Positions 24,514 through 32,259 of a stretch of DNA of 41,515 nt are shown piece after piece. How positions within the stretch are numbered: position 1 is the stretch's first letter; each line of letters opens with the position of its first letter. This DNA comes from Sutterella sp. (GTDB taxonomy: Bacteria; Pseudomonadota; Gammaproteobacteria; Burkholderiales; Burkholderiaceae_F). Position numbers and translations under genes: made by a program. The DNA is taken from positions 1-41,515 of the forward strand of contig JAGBFJ010000007.1 of the NCBI GenBank assembly GCA_017936545.1, in the 5' to 3' direction. A model generated the notes under the pieces. It had not been told where the DNA came from. It made no database searches and saw only the letters and a list, made by a program, of their open reading frames with translations.

Positions 24514-24789
24514 ATGACCGTTATCGGAACATGCACGCCCAATACCCTTCAGCCCGTCGAACAGTGCCGGCCGATGAGCCAGACGGTCTTCACGGCTGCT
24601 TTGCCGCAGATACTCGGTCTGTCCGAAACCGAGAGCTGCCGCGAACGCCTGACCTTGCTGACAGCAAAGATCGGCGATCTTCGCGAACAGCTTTCTTCAG
24701 CGATTCATCTCAAAGACATGATGTCCCGGGAGCTGGCATTCGCCGATGATCTCATTCCGGACAATCTGAATCAGCGTCTCGCAGACTGA
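24514..24789 (+). CDS. small helical protein, unrecognised
   Basis: 91 aa from ATG 24514, with GGGAGA about 9 nt upstream; the frame is open from 24457. A Thr/Pro/Cys-containing N-terminus (TVIGTCTPNTLQPVEQCRP) leads to helical, coiled-coil-like sequence (LLTAKIGDLREQLSSAIHL). There is no signal peptide or membrane helix. In size and helical character it recalls small type III secretion components and the product of 3824, but I see no diagnostic motif. It is divergent from the membrane-protein pair at 24344-23367, sharing about 170 bases of upstream region. Function unknown. Confidence 0.6.
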   Translation: MTVIGTCTPNTLQPVEQCRPMSQTVFTAALPQILGLSETESCRERLTLLTAKIGDLREQLSSAIHLKDMMSRELAFADDLIPDNLNQRLAD

Positions 24790-24886
24790 GACCCCGCGCA
24801 CTGAAAGCGCGCCTGCAGCGCCTGTCCTTCAGAAAACCGGGAGAACGCCCCCTCATCGTCAGGCGGCCTTCCGGCCCGCGCCGTTC

Positions 24887-26488
24887 TCAGCGCTTTGCCG
24901 CTGCCGGCGCAAACACGGCGCGATTCTTGCCGGTTCGCTTCGCCGCATAGAGTGCGCCGTCAGCCGCTTCGACGAGCGCATCGAAGCACTGCGGCGGCTC
25001 GTCGGGCCCGATGAGGGTCATGCCGACCGAGACCGTCAGAGGCACCTCGGCAGAATTTCCGGGAGAGACCTCCGCCGTCTCGCGTGAAATCGAACGCACG
25101 GCTTCCAAGATGTGTTCGCCTGCGGTAAAAAGACTTTCATAGCCGCAGCTTGCAAGAAGAACGCAGAACTCCTCGCCGCCGTAGCGGTATACGGTGTCGC
25201 GCGGGGAAACGCTTCTGCGCAGCACAGGTCCCAGTGCCGCAAGAATCCGGTCGCCGAAAGGATGGCCCATCGAATCATTGATCGCCTTGAAGTCGTCGAT
25301 GTCGATCATCAGCATGCCGGTGCCAGCCGGGAGTTCAGGAAAGCGGGCCTTCGTGTCTTCGAAGGCCCGGCGGTTCGCCACGCCGGTCAGCGTATCGGTG
25401 CTCGCACGGGTTTCAAGCTTGCTGTACTTCTTCTCGATCAGCATCGCCTTTTCCTTCTCCGCCCTGCTCAGCAGACAAAAGTCGGTAAGCCAGGCAATGA
25501 GCGCATTGATTTCCGTAATGAGACTAGGACGGGCCGGCGGGGGCATCACGCCGTCGGTTTCGAACCGGTTCACGTCGTGCACGGTCTTTCGAATCGGGAC
25601 GATGATCGTGCGCACCGCGCAGATGATGAAGATCAGCATGATGACGACGGTCGCCACGGGCAGAACGACGAGCGGGCGGTACTGATGCGCGAGATCGGTC
25701 AGGCCCTCGACCTCCTTCAGGAGCTGCGAATTCTCGATCTGAATGTAGCAGGCCGTCAGATCAGCAAGCGACTGCTGCATGCCCTTCACGTCCTCGCGGA
25801 AGTCGGCCGACACGCGGCTGAACTCCGCATTGTTGAGCGTCAGCGAATGAATCGACTGAACGGCCTCATAGCAGAGATCCTTGGTGTGCCCGTCGACGGC
25901 GAGCCGGCAGGCCTGCCCCCAGTGACGCTTGATCTCTTCGATGCGTTCGTGCATTTCCGGTCCGGCCGCATTGAAGAGATCGAACCGTCCGAAATGCTCG
26001 AGCTCGGCTTCGCTGAAGACATAGCCCGTGTGATTGGCGATCATGTGCAGCTTTGAAAAGAACACATGCCAGTCGTCGTAAAGCCGGCTCACCGTCTCGT
26101 CGAGCCGGATGCGGATCGGGCGGTTCGCGATGATGCGCTGCTGCAGATCGTTCGCGCGGTCACGAATGCCCGGACGCTTGTCGAGAAGCGATTCGGACAG
26201 CACCGCCCAGGCGTCGATGTAAGCTTCGCGGGCCGTGTTCGGATTCTCGGTGACGCCGAGCGTATGAATGCTGTAGCGCAGGTTGCCGATGTTGACCGCG
26301 GCCCGCTGCTCGCTTAGGAGCTTCTCCATCGTGGCGGCCCTCAGATTCTCCGCCTGTCTGTCGAGCGACAGACTGATCTTGGCGAACATCAGACCGCCCG
26401 CCGCCATCAGAAGCAGAACTGGAACAAAGAGCATCAGGCCGAATGATCGCAGCGTGAGGCGGCCGCGGTAGGTATTAAGAAATTCCAC
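24887..26488 (-). CDS. membrane diguanylate cyclase with helical periplasmic sensor
   Basis: 533 aa. One membrane helix near residues 14-35 (LMLFVPVLLLMAAGGLMF) and another near 267-290 (VVLPVATVVIMLIFIICAV) enclose a roughly 230-residue helical periplasmic domain of the four-helix-bundle type. A HAMP-like and coiled linker leads to a GGDEF domain (about 365-528) with MIDIDDFKAINDSMGHPFGD and active site RYGGEEF (GGEEF 437-441). The product-inhibition RxxD motif just upstream reads SPRD, so feedback inhibition is probably lost. It starts 8 bases after the stop of the periplasmic binding protein gene, so periplasmic ligand capture and cyclase output are probably one pathway. It is the third gene of the 28949-24887 operon. 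Confidence 0.92.
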   Translation of the reverse strand: MEFLNTYRGRLTLRSFGLMLFVPVLLLMAAGGLMFAKISLSLDRQAENLRAATMEKLLSEQRAAVNIGNLRYSIHTLGVTENPNTAREAYIDAWAVLSESLLDKRPGIRDRANDLQQRIIANRPIRIRLDETVSRLYDDWHVFFSKLHMIANHTGYVFSEAELEHFGRFDLFNAAGPEMHERIEEIKRHWGQACRLAVDGHTKDLCYEAVQSIHSLTLNNAEFSRVSADFREDVKGMQQSLADLTACYIQIENSQLLKEVEGLTDLAHQYRPLVVLPVATVVIMLIFIICAVRTIIVPIRKTVHDVNRFETDGVMPPPARPSLITEINALIAWLTDFCLLSRAEKEKAMLIEKKYSKLETRASTDTLTGVANRRAFEDTKARFPELPAGTGMLMIDIDDFKAINDSMGHPFGDRILAALGPVLRRSVSPRDTVYRYGGEEFCVLLASCGYESLFTAGEHILEAVRSISRETAEVSPGNSAEVPLTVSVGMTLIGPDEPPQCFDALVEAADGALYAAKRTGKNRAVFAPAAAKR

Positions 26489-26496
26489 GGCGGCCC

Positions 26497-27267
26497 TCAG
26501 AAGCTGATGTGGGAGAAGTAGCGAAGACTCAGAAGCTGGATTTCCCCCTCCGTCTTCATGGTGCGAAGCGCCTCATTGATGCGGCGGATGAGCCGTCTCT
26601 CCGCTTCGGGCGCGGCAATGCGGGCTTCGTTGGTCGCCTGAGGATCATCCTCGGCGTTTCCGGCAATGAAAAGCCCGCGGCCCTCGGGACTTTTCAGGAA
26701 GGCATAGCCCGGCAGACCGTCGCTGAGAATGACGTTCACCTCGCCCGAACGGATCGCCGCCTTGACGTCGGCCCACCGGTCGAAGGCCAGGATGCGCGCT
26801 CCCCGGGGAAGATAGTTCTGAAGCAGATACTCGTACTGAATCGTGTTGCGCTGCACGCCGATGCAAAGACCGTCGGCCTTCTCGAAAGTGTAGGAGCCGA
26901 CGCCGGGCGTGCGCGAAATGAAAAAGCTCCTTGAACGGTAATAGACTTCGGAGAAGGCAATATACCGTTCCCGTTCAGGAGTTGTTCTAAGACCGGCGAC
27001 CGCAAAGCCGTACTCGTGCCGGGCCAGGCCGTCAAGAATTTCAGACAGCTGCCTTTCGACGATCCGGCATTCGGCGTTGAGCCGTCTGCAGAGACTCTCG
27101 GCCATGTCGACGTCGAACCCCGTCAGATCACCCTTTTCGTTGCGGAAGCTGAAAGGGTAGTAGTCGGATTCGACGGCGACGAGATACTGCTCCCGGGCCG
27201 AAGCGTGAGCGGAACAGAAAATTGCGGCGCAGAGCGCCAGAGCGGTGAAGAGGTGTCTCAGCATCAT
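26497..27267 (-). CDS. periplasmic solute-binding protein (family 3), no transporter partner
   Basis: 256 aa from ATG 27267, with AGGAAG upstream; the ATG overlaps the stop of the preceding EAL gene (ATGA). A Sec signal peptide (LFTALALCAAIFCSAHASA) precedes a family-3 solute-binding protein: YLVAVESDYYPFSFRNEKGD, LTGFDVDMAESLCRRL, GLRTTPERERYIAFSEVYY and a C-terminal lobe ending INEALRTMKTEGEIQLL. Such proteins bind polar amino acids or similar small molecules. No ABC permease or ATPase gene is nearby; instead it sits between a c-di-GMP phosphodiesterase and a diguanylate cyclase. The likely job is to present a ligand to the periplasmic domain of the cyclase at 24887. Confidence 0.9.
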   Translation of the reverse strand: MMLRHLFTALALCAAIFCSAHASAREQYLVAVESDYYPFSFRNEKGDLTGFDVDMAESLCRRLNAECRIVERQLSEILDGLARHEYGFAVAGLRTTPERERYIAFSEVYYRSRSFFISRTPGVGSYTFEKADGLCIGVQRNTIQYEYLLQNYLPRGARILAFDRWADVKAAIRSGEVNVILSDGLPGYAFLKSPEGRGLFIAGNAEDDPQATNEARIAAPEAERRLIRRINEALRTMKTEGEIQLLSLRYFSHISF

Positions 27268-28949
27268 GCGGGCTTCCTGTGCCGGAGGAGCTTTGCAGCA
27301 ACCTCGACGGGAAGCGGCTTGGCGAAATGGTAACCCTGATAGCAATCCGCGCCGAGAGGACGCACAGCCTCTAGCGTCGCGGCATCCTCGATGCCTTCGA
27401 TGCAGATGCGGTCGGTGATCAGACGGACGGCGCCAATCAGACGCGCGAAGAATTCCGCGCCGTGCGGCATGCCGAGAAGCGTCAGCGTGAACGAGCGGCT
27501 GAACTTCACCTCGTCGAAATGGTGACGGACGGCGGTCTCAAGACCGTTGTAGCCGTTGCCGCAGTCGTCGAGCGAGGCGCGCGCTCCGAGACGCCGGCAT
27601 CCCTCGGTGAAGATGTCCAGCGCTTCGGCGCTCGGCATGGCCGCCGTTTCCGTGAGTTCGAGCGTCAGCGTGCCGAGCGGCAGATAGCGCCGCCAGACCG
27701 TTTCCAGAAAGTCGAAGAAGCTCGGATCGAGCATCTGCCGAGGACTCACGTTGACGCTGACGTGAAAGCCATCGCCGACGGGAAGATGCGCGGCCGACAG
27801 TTCGGCGGCCTTTTCAACGGTCCATCGGCCTAGCGGCGCAGCAAGCGCCGACTGCTCGAGAAACGGTATGAAGCGGCCGGGACCCGGACCGTCGCCCGAC
27901 TTCATTCGGATCAGGAATTCACCGCCCTCGAAGTCGAGCGTATCTGCACGGGTCTTGAGCTGCAGATAGAGATTGAACCCTGAAAAATCGTTGAGACAGG
28001 CCTGAGCGATGGCGAGCGCCTCGCTCACGCACAGAAGACGGCCGGCGGCGCAGGCGGCCGTCTTGCGAGAGGCTGCGGCCGCCAGATCGGAGAGCGCGTC
28101 GAAGCGGCGCTTTCTGGACACAACGGGATCGTCGCTTCCCGGCACGATGTCCGTGCGGAAACGCACGGCGTCAGCCATGCCGAGCCCTTTGAGAACGCGG
28201 CTGATTTCAGCCGAGACGCATTCGCGCAGGGCTGTAACGTCGAGATGTCCGAACACCGGCGAAACCATCGCTGCGGCGATACCGTTGGAAAAATGCTGTG
28301 TCCTGTCAAAGAGCGTGCTCGATTCCGAAAGCCGCTTTGCGAGGAGCCCGGCAAAGTCGGCCGCGCGGTCGCTGCCGACGGCTTCGGGCGTGATGACCGC
28401 AAAGGGCGAAAGCGGCGGCGCATCCTCGAGCATGTCGACGATGCCAGCGGTGAGCGAGCCGTTCTCCGAAAAAAGCAGCATTTCCTTCACGATGCGGCGC
28501 TGATCGAAGATCTCGAAGCTGCCGCAGATATAGGGATCCGCCGATTGATCCTTCAGAACGCGCGCAACGCGCTGACAGAGCCAGACGCGCCCGGAAGGCA
28601 CGTTCACGCGGAAATAGATCGTCCCCTTTTCCTTCCCTTTTCGAAGCGCCTCGTATTCCTCGATGTAGCACTCCCGGTCGTGCTCGTTGGAAATGCGGTT
28701 CACCATGGCGGTGAAGATGTTGTCGAGTTCGGAATCGGAAAAGCCGAGCAGCGCGCGAAGCTCGTCCGTCACGCGAAGAACGCCGTCGGCGAGATTGCCG
28801 AAAAAGTAATACGGCGCGGCGCTTTCGGGCACCGAATCCTGAATATAGGCTCTCAGCACGCCGTCACCGGACTGACGGACAACCTGCTCGACGTTTTCCT
28901 TGCGGTCGTCGTTCGCAAAGTTATTGAGGAACTTGTTGATTCTGATCAT
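27264..28949 (-). CDS. PAS-EAL phosphodiesterase, first gene of a c-di-GMP sensing operon
   Basis: 561 aa, soluble. Residues about 45-150 look like a PAS_3 domain (TDELRALLGFSDSELDNIF, IYFRVNVPSGRVWLCQRVA). The middle (about 175-320) is a poorly conserved GGDEF-like region without an active-site motif. The EAL domain occupies about 330-555: the signature reads EFL (344-346) instead of EAL but keeps the metal-binding Glu, with VNVSPR, LELTETAA, SLDDCGNGYNGL, VKFSRSF, IEGIED and QGYHFAKP. Activity is likely. Its stop codon overlaps the start of the binding-protein gene, indicating translational coupling. Regulation by the PAS domain is inferred. Confidence 0.9.
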   Translation of the reverse strand: MIRINKFLNNFANDDRKENVEQVVRQSGDGVLRAYIQDSVPESAAPYYFFGNLADGVLRVTDELRALLGFSDSELDNIFTAMVNRISNEHDRECYIEEYEALRKGKEKGTIYFRVNVPSGRVWLCQRVARVLKDQSADPYICGSFEIFDQRRIVKEMLLFSENGSLTAGIVDMLEDAPPLSPFAVITPEAVGSDRAADFAGLLAKRLSESSTLFDRTQHFSNGIAAAMVSPVFGHLDVTALRECVSAEISRVLKGLGMADAVRFRTDIVPGSDDPVVSRKRRFDALSDLAAAASRKTAACAAGRLLCVSEALAIAQACLNDFSGFNLYLQLKTRADTLDFEGGEFLIRMKSGDGPGPGRFIPFLEQSALAAPLGRWTVEKAAELSAAHLPVGDGFHVSVNVSPRQMLDPSFFDFLETVWRRYLPLGTLTLELTETAAMPSAEALDIFTEGCRRLGARASLDDCGNGYNGLETAVRHHFDEVKFSRSFTLTLLGMPHGAEFFARLIGAVRLITDRICIEGIEDAATLEAVRPLGADCYQGYHFAKPLPVEVAAKLLRHRKPA

Positions 28950-29030
28950 CGCTCTAAGGCTGGTCAGAGGCAGGAAACGTCCGTCGGATCTGAGACGGCG
29001 GCTCCTGCGGGGTCATGGCGGGGTCCCGCT

Positions 29031-29059
29031 ATTTTATTGAGTATTGTGACGTGCGAAAA
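29031..29059 (-). promoter_or_regulatory. possible promoter of the PDE-binding protein-cyclase operon
   Basis: On the minus strand TTTTCG (29059-29054) and TAAAAT (29036-29031) are 17 bases apart, about 80 bases before ATG 28949. The -35 is weak. Confidence 0.3.
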
Positions 29060-29163
29060 GTAGCGTAGTAGAAGTCCGAATGGGACAAATACCGAGCGAA
29101 CGCTTTCAGGAGCCCTGCGGCACAGCTTTCCCTGCTGACATCGGCTTAAACAGCGCATGCGAA

Positions 29164-29189
29164 ACGGCGGCGCTGCCGTGCGCCGCCGT
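29164..29189 (-). terminator. strong GC hairpin, possible terminator
   Basis: ACGGCGGCG (29164-29172) pairs perfectly with CGCCGCCGT (29181-29189). On the minus strand only TTT follows. It lies 35 bases after the stop of the small frame at 29224-29439, so it could end that transcript. Confidence 0.35.
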
Positions 29190-29223
29190 TCCTGACAGTC
29201 ACCTTTCCCAGATTTTAAGTCGC

Positions 29224-29439
29224 TTACGCTGCTTTCGGGGGATTAGCAGGCGTGTTGTTGAACCTGACGCGGTAAACGACGCCGCCTCGGGCGCAAACCG
29301 TGGCTCTCAGAGTGACGTCTTCGCAATCGACTGTCCTGCTTTCTTTTGCATTAAGCAAACCGAGCGAAAAGAAAATAAATTTGATCATGCAGGCGATGAA
29401 GGATTCAGAAAGCGGTATTTTGGGGGAATCAGTTTTCAT
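29224..29439 (-). CDS. small hypothetical protein with hydrophobic N-terminus
   Basis: 71 codons from ATG 29439. The N-terminal third has a hydrophobic stretch (SFIACMIKFIFFSLGLLNA) that could be a signal peptide or anchor, followed by a short polar part with two cysteines (VDCEDVTLRATVCARGG). I recognise no family. The Shine-Dalgarno is poor. In favour are a palindrome in promoter position (29460-29474) and a GC hairpin after the stop (29164-29189). It lies in an AT-rich island otherwise without genes, so it may be foreign or spurious. Confidence 0.3.
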   Translation of the reverse strand: MKTDSPKIPLSESFIACMIKFIFFSLGLLNAKESRTVDCEDVTLRATVCARGGVVYRVRFNNTPANPPKAA

Positions 29440-29459
29440 GACTTACGTCTTTGTTACAA

Positions 29460-29592
29460 AATAAGTTACTTATTCGCAGATTGTTTATCCGTTTTTTCAA
29501 AACGGATCGCAAGCATATCGACAAATGTCGAAGAATGCAAGTCCTTTTGAACCATAGTTCAATCAGCAATGACCGATTCCCGATACCTCGGG
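29460..29592. repeat. cluster of short palindromes in an AT-rich gene-free island
   Basis: Four inverted repeats fall within 133 bases: AATAAGT-T-ACTTATT (29460-29474), ATCCGTTTT-TTC-AAAACGGAT (29487-29507), TTGAAC-CATA-GTTCAA (29547-29562), and CCCGA-TAC-CTCGGG (about 29579-29592). The stretch 29440-29852 carries no credible gene. Base composition is clearly more AT-rich than the surroundings. Confidence 0.5.
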
Positions 29593-29852
29593 TGATTCTA
29601 TTTCGCTATCAAGCGATAACTATAGGCAAACCGGTCTCTCAGGCCTGGATCGAGGAATACCACGACGGACATGATTGGCGTTTCCGACGAAAACGCCCGT
29701 TATTCTAGCGTTTGTAACTGATTTAAACATCAGCCTGAGTCCACCCCTTCGTTCCTGCTCTGCTCATTCTCACTTACCTGCGCAATAGACGCATTAATGT
29801 TTTTCAATAGGGCTGTTGACAGTGCCTGCCGGATTTTCGGTTCCTGCAGCGC

Positions 29853-29886
29853 AAAAAAACGGCCGCCCTGCATCGGACAGCCGTTT
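29853..29886 (-). terminator. rho-independent terminator after the ADP-ribosylglycohydrolase gene
   Basis: On the minus strand AAACGGC (29886-29880) and GCCGTTT (29863-29857) pair, followed by further T residues to 29853, 26 bases after the gene stop. Confidence 0.75.
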
Positions 29887-29911
29887 CAATTGTTGCCGTA
29901 ATGTAACAGCG

Positions 29912-30808
29912 TCAGCGCATCAGCGCGTCGGCTTTGGCGCACAGCGACTCGATCCAGTCATAGCGGACGAGCGCGTGGGACCAGGCGGCGGGAATACCGG
30001 TCTCGCCGTTGAGACCGTAATAAATGCCGGCCAGACCGCCGGTGACGCTGCCGGTCGTGTCAGTATCTCCGCCGAGATTGACGGCGGCAAGAACCGCATC
30101 GGCGTAGGAATCCGTGTGAATGAGACACCAGAGAGAAGCCGTCAGCGTATCGAGAACATAACCCGAACTCTTGATGTCGGCGCGCTCGGTAACCCCGAGA
30201 CTGAGCAACCGGCCGGCGATGCAGTCCGCGATGCCGTCAGGAAGCGGCGTCAGTGCTCTGGCCACCGACTCCTCGGGCGTACGGCCATCGAGCAGACCGT
30301 CGACGATGCGGACGTAGAGACGGCAGCAGTTGCGGCTGATGGCGTGGGAATGGGTGAGGCAGCCGGCACGGTCGGCGATCGCATCGCGGTTCGGATCGTT
30401 CAGAAGCGCGAAGGGAAGCATGCGCATCAGCGCGCCGTTGCCGTTGTCGAGCAGTTCGCAGCCGCCGCAGAGATCCGTGCAGGTGCCGTCTCGAAAGCGC
30501 GAGATGGCCAGCGACGTCGTGCGGCCGATGCCGAACGTCTTTCCGTGGGGGGTGTATTCCCCGCGGTAGAGCCAGTCGCAGAAGCGGCGCATGATGTCTT
30601 CCTCGTCATAGCAGCCCCGCTCTCCGAGACTCGCCACTTCGGCCAGAGTCATCGACGTATCGTCCGACCAAGTGCCGACGGGCAGCGGCTGCCCGCCGAA
30701 GACGAGCATGTCCTCGGCCAGGAACGTATCCCGCTTTCGTCTTTCCCACGGCACTCCGAGGGCATCGCCCACGGCCGCGCCGAGCACACCTGCCAGCAAA
30801 TGTGACAT
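29912..30808 (-). CDS. ADP-ribosylglycohydrolase (DraG/ARH family)
   Basis: 298 aa, the usual ARH length. The start HLLAGVLGAAVGDALGVPWE is the family N-terminus. GTWSDDTSMTLAE (Asp49, Asp50) and NLGGDTDTTGSVTGGLAG (Asp248, Asp250) supply the binuclear Mg/Mn site that removes ADP-ribose from proteins or small molecules. It is cytoplasmic. No DraT, PARP-like or toxin gene is adjacent, so it does not form an obvious DarTG or nitrogenase switch; it may process free ADP-ribose or ADP-ribosylated nucleic acid or protein. GGGAGTGGTGAGAG precedes the ATG. The gene appears monocistronic. Confidence 0.92.
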   Translation of the reverse strand: MSHLLAGVLGAAVGDALGVPWERRKRDTFLAEDMLVFGGQPLPVGTWSDDTSMTLAEVASLGERGCYDEEDIMRRFCDWLYRGEYTPHGKTFGIGRTTSLAISRFRDGTCTDLCGGCELLDNGNGALMRMLPFALLNDPNRDAIADRAGCLTHSHAISRNCCRLYVRIVDGLLDGRTPEESVARALTPLPDGIADCIAGRLLSLGVTERADIKSSGYVLDTLTASLWCLIHTDSYADAVLAAVNLGGDTDTTGSVTGGLAGIYYGLNGETGIPAAWSHALVRYDWIESLCAKADALMR

Positions 30809-31154
30809 CTCTCACCACTCCCCGACTTACCGGAAATCCGGCTTGGTTCTCAAATCGCCACTCAGTATAAACCCTTTCGTGATTTCCCGTAATAGCAAAA
30901 CGTCGCTCTGCAAGGCGTTTTCAAGGGTTCTCTTGATTTCGATCTTAATTATGATAAATCGTCTTTCACGTTTTCGGGGCGTATGCCGCGCGTTTTCAGG
31001 ATCCTCCTCTTCTGGAATCCATACCCGGCCCTGCTCCCCGGGGACGATTCTTGCGGCCGAACAGCCTGATTGTTCGGATACGCGTCGTTCACGTTCGGCT
31101 TGCGCTTTCCCGCGAAGCTAAAGTTGACGGCACCGTCTCAATTTGTCGCCGACC
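30809..31154. other. gene-free intergenic region between divergent genes
   Basis: About 345 bases between the divergent ARH (minus) and AbrB (plus) genes. Visible structures are CCGGA-AA-TCCGG (30830-30841) and AAAACG...CGTTTT (about 30897-30921), plus an AT-rich patch near 30940-30965 that could hold promoters. I could not assign any specific promoter or riboswitch. Confidence 0.4.
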
Positions 31155-32204
31155 ATGCTTCTCAATCTCGCCGCCACCCTGCTCGCCGGCGCCGCCGCCG
31201 GGCTTCTGCTCGCTCGTCTGCGCGTGCCCGGCGGCTTCATGATCGGCTCGCTTTTCGGATCCGCAGCCTTCAACATCGTCTTTCAGTGCGCCTGGGTGCC
31301 GATGCAGTTTTCCGCGCTTGTCCAAATCGTGTCGGGCGCCTTCATCGGCTGCTCGATGGAAAGAAGCGACCTGGTGCGGCTGCCCCATATTTTGAAGCCC
31401 GCCCTCATCATGCTGTCCGCGCTTCTCGTTCTGATGACGGGCTGCGGTTTTCTGATTCACAGCGTGAGCTCGCTCGATCTGGTGACGTCGCTTATGATCG
31501 TAGTTCCCGGCGGCATCAGCGATACGCCGATCGTGGCGGCCGACATGGGTGCCGACGGGCCGAAGGTGGCTCTGCTTCAGATGGTGAGGCAGATTCTCGG
31601 TCTGGCCGTACTCCCCAACGTAATTCATTTCTGCTCGAAGCATTTCGGCACCAGCGACGAGCCTCGGAACGCTGCCAACACCGCCGAGCGCGTAAATACG
31701 CAGAAGGCCTCCGCTTCGGGACTTATGATGACTCTGCTCATTGCCGGCGAAGCCGGCCTGACCGGCCGCATGCTGGGTGTTCCCGCGGGCACCTTCGTCT
31801 TCGCCCTGCTCGCTTCTCTTGCCTTCAAGCTCGGCACCGACCGCGCCTATCTGCCCAGATCGCTCAAGAAGGCGGCCCAGATTCTGAGCGGCTGCTGTCT
31901 CGGAAGCACGGTCACGATGGCGGGCGTACTCTCTCTGGCGGATCTGATTCTGCCCGTCTTCATCATCGTGACGGCCTATACGCTCAACGTCTTCATCACC
32001 GGCCGCATCATCAGCCGATTCTGCGGCTTCACCCGCAGCGAAGGCATGCTGATCACCACGCCGGCGGGCGCCAGCGACATGGCGCTCATCGCGGCCGACA
32101 TCGGCATCGTCAACACCGACGTCGTGATTCTGCAAGTCGTGCGAGCCCTGACGGTCATGGCAGTCTTCCCTCAGGTCGTCGCTCTGATTCTTCTTGCAGT
32201 CTGA
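31155..32204 (+). CDS. AbrB family membrane protein (putative transporter)
   Basis: 349 aa from ATG 31155; a TTG at 31143 is an alternative and neither has a clear Shine-Dalgarno. About ten hydrophobic helices in two homologous halves are visible. The internal repeat is plain: PGGISDTPIVAADMGADG followed by LLQMVRQILGLAVLP in the first half, and PAGASDMALIAADIG followed by ILQVVRALTVMAVFP in the second. This is the AbrB/AmoA-like family (DUF1323-type naming in older databases; annotated as 'ammonia monooxygenase' by error). It acts in the inner membrane and the substrate is unknown; it should not be confused with the AbrB transition-state DNA-binding regulator. Confidence 0.85.
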   Translation: MLLNLAATLLAGAAAGLLLARLRVPGGFMIGSLFGSAAFNIVFQCAWVPMQFSALVQIVSGAFIGCSMERSDLVRLPHILKPALIMLSALLVLMTGCGFLIHSVSSLDLVTSLMIVVPGGISDTPIVAADMGADGPKVALLQMVRQILGLAVLPNVIHFCSKHFGTSDEPRNAANTAERVNTQKASASGLMMTLLIAGEAGLTGRMLGVPAGTFVFALLASLAFKLGTDRAYLPRSLKKAAQILSGCCLGSTVTMAGVLSLADLILPVFIIVTAYTLNVFITGRIISRFCGFTRSEGMLITTPAGASDMALIAADIGIVNTDVVILQVVRALTVMAVFPQVVALILLAV

Positions 32205-32212
32205 GCGGCGAC

Positions 32213-32259
32213 GAAAAAGCCCGAGCGGCGCCGATGCGCGAAACCCGGGCTTCTTTTTC
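32213..32259. terminator. bidirectional terminator between converging genes
   Basis: AGCCCG (32218-32223) pairs with CGGGCT (32246-32251), flanked by AAAAA on the left and TTTTT on the right, between the AbrB gene (plus) and the BisC-like gene (minus). Confidence 0.8.
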
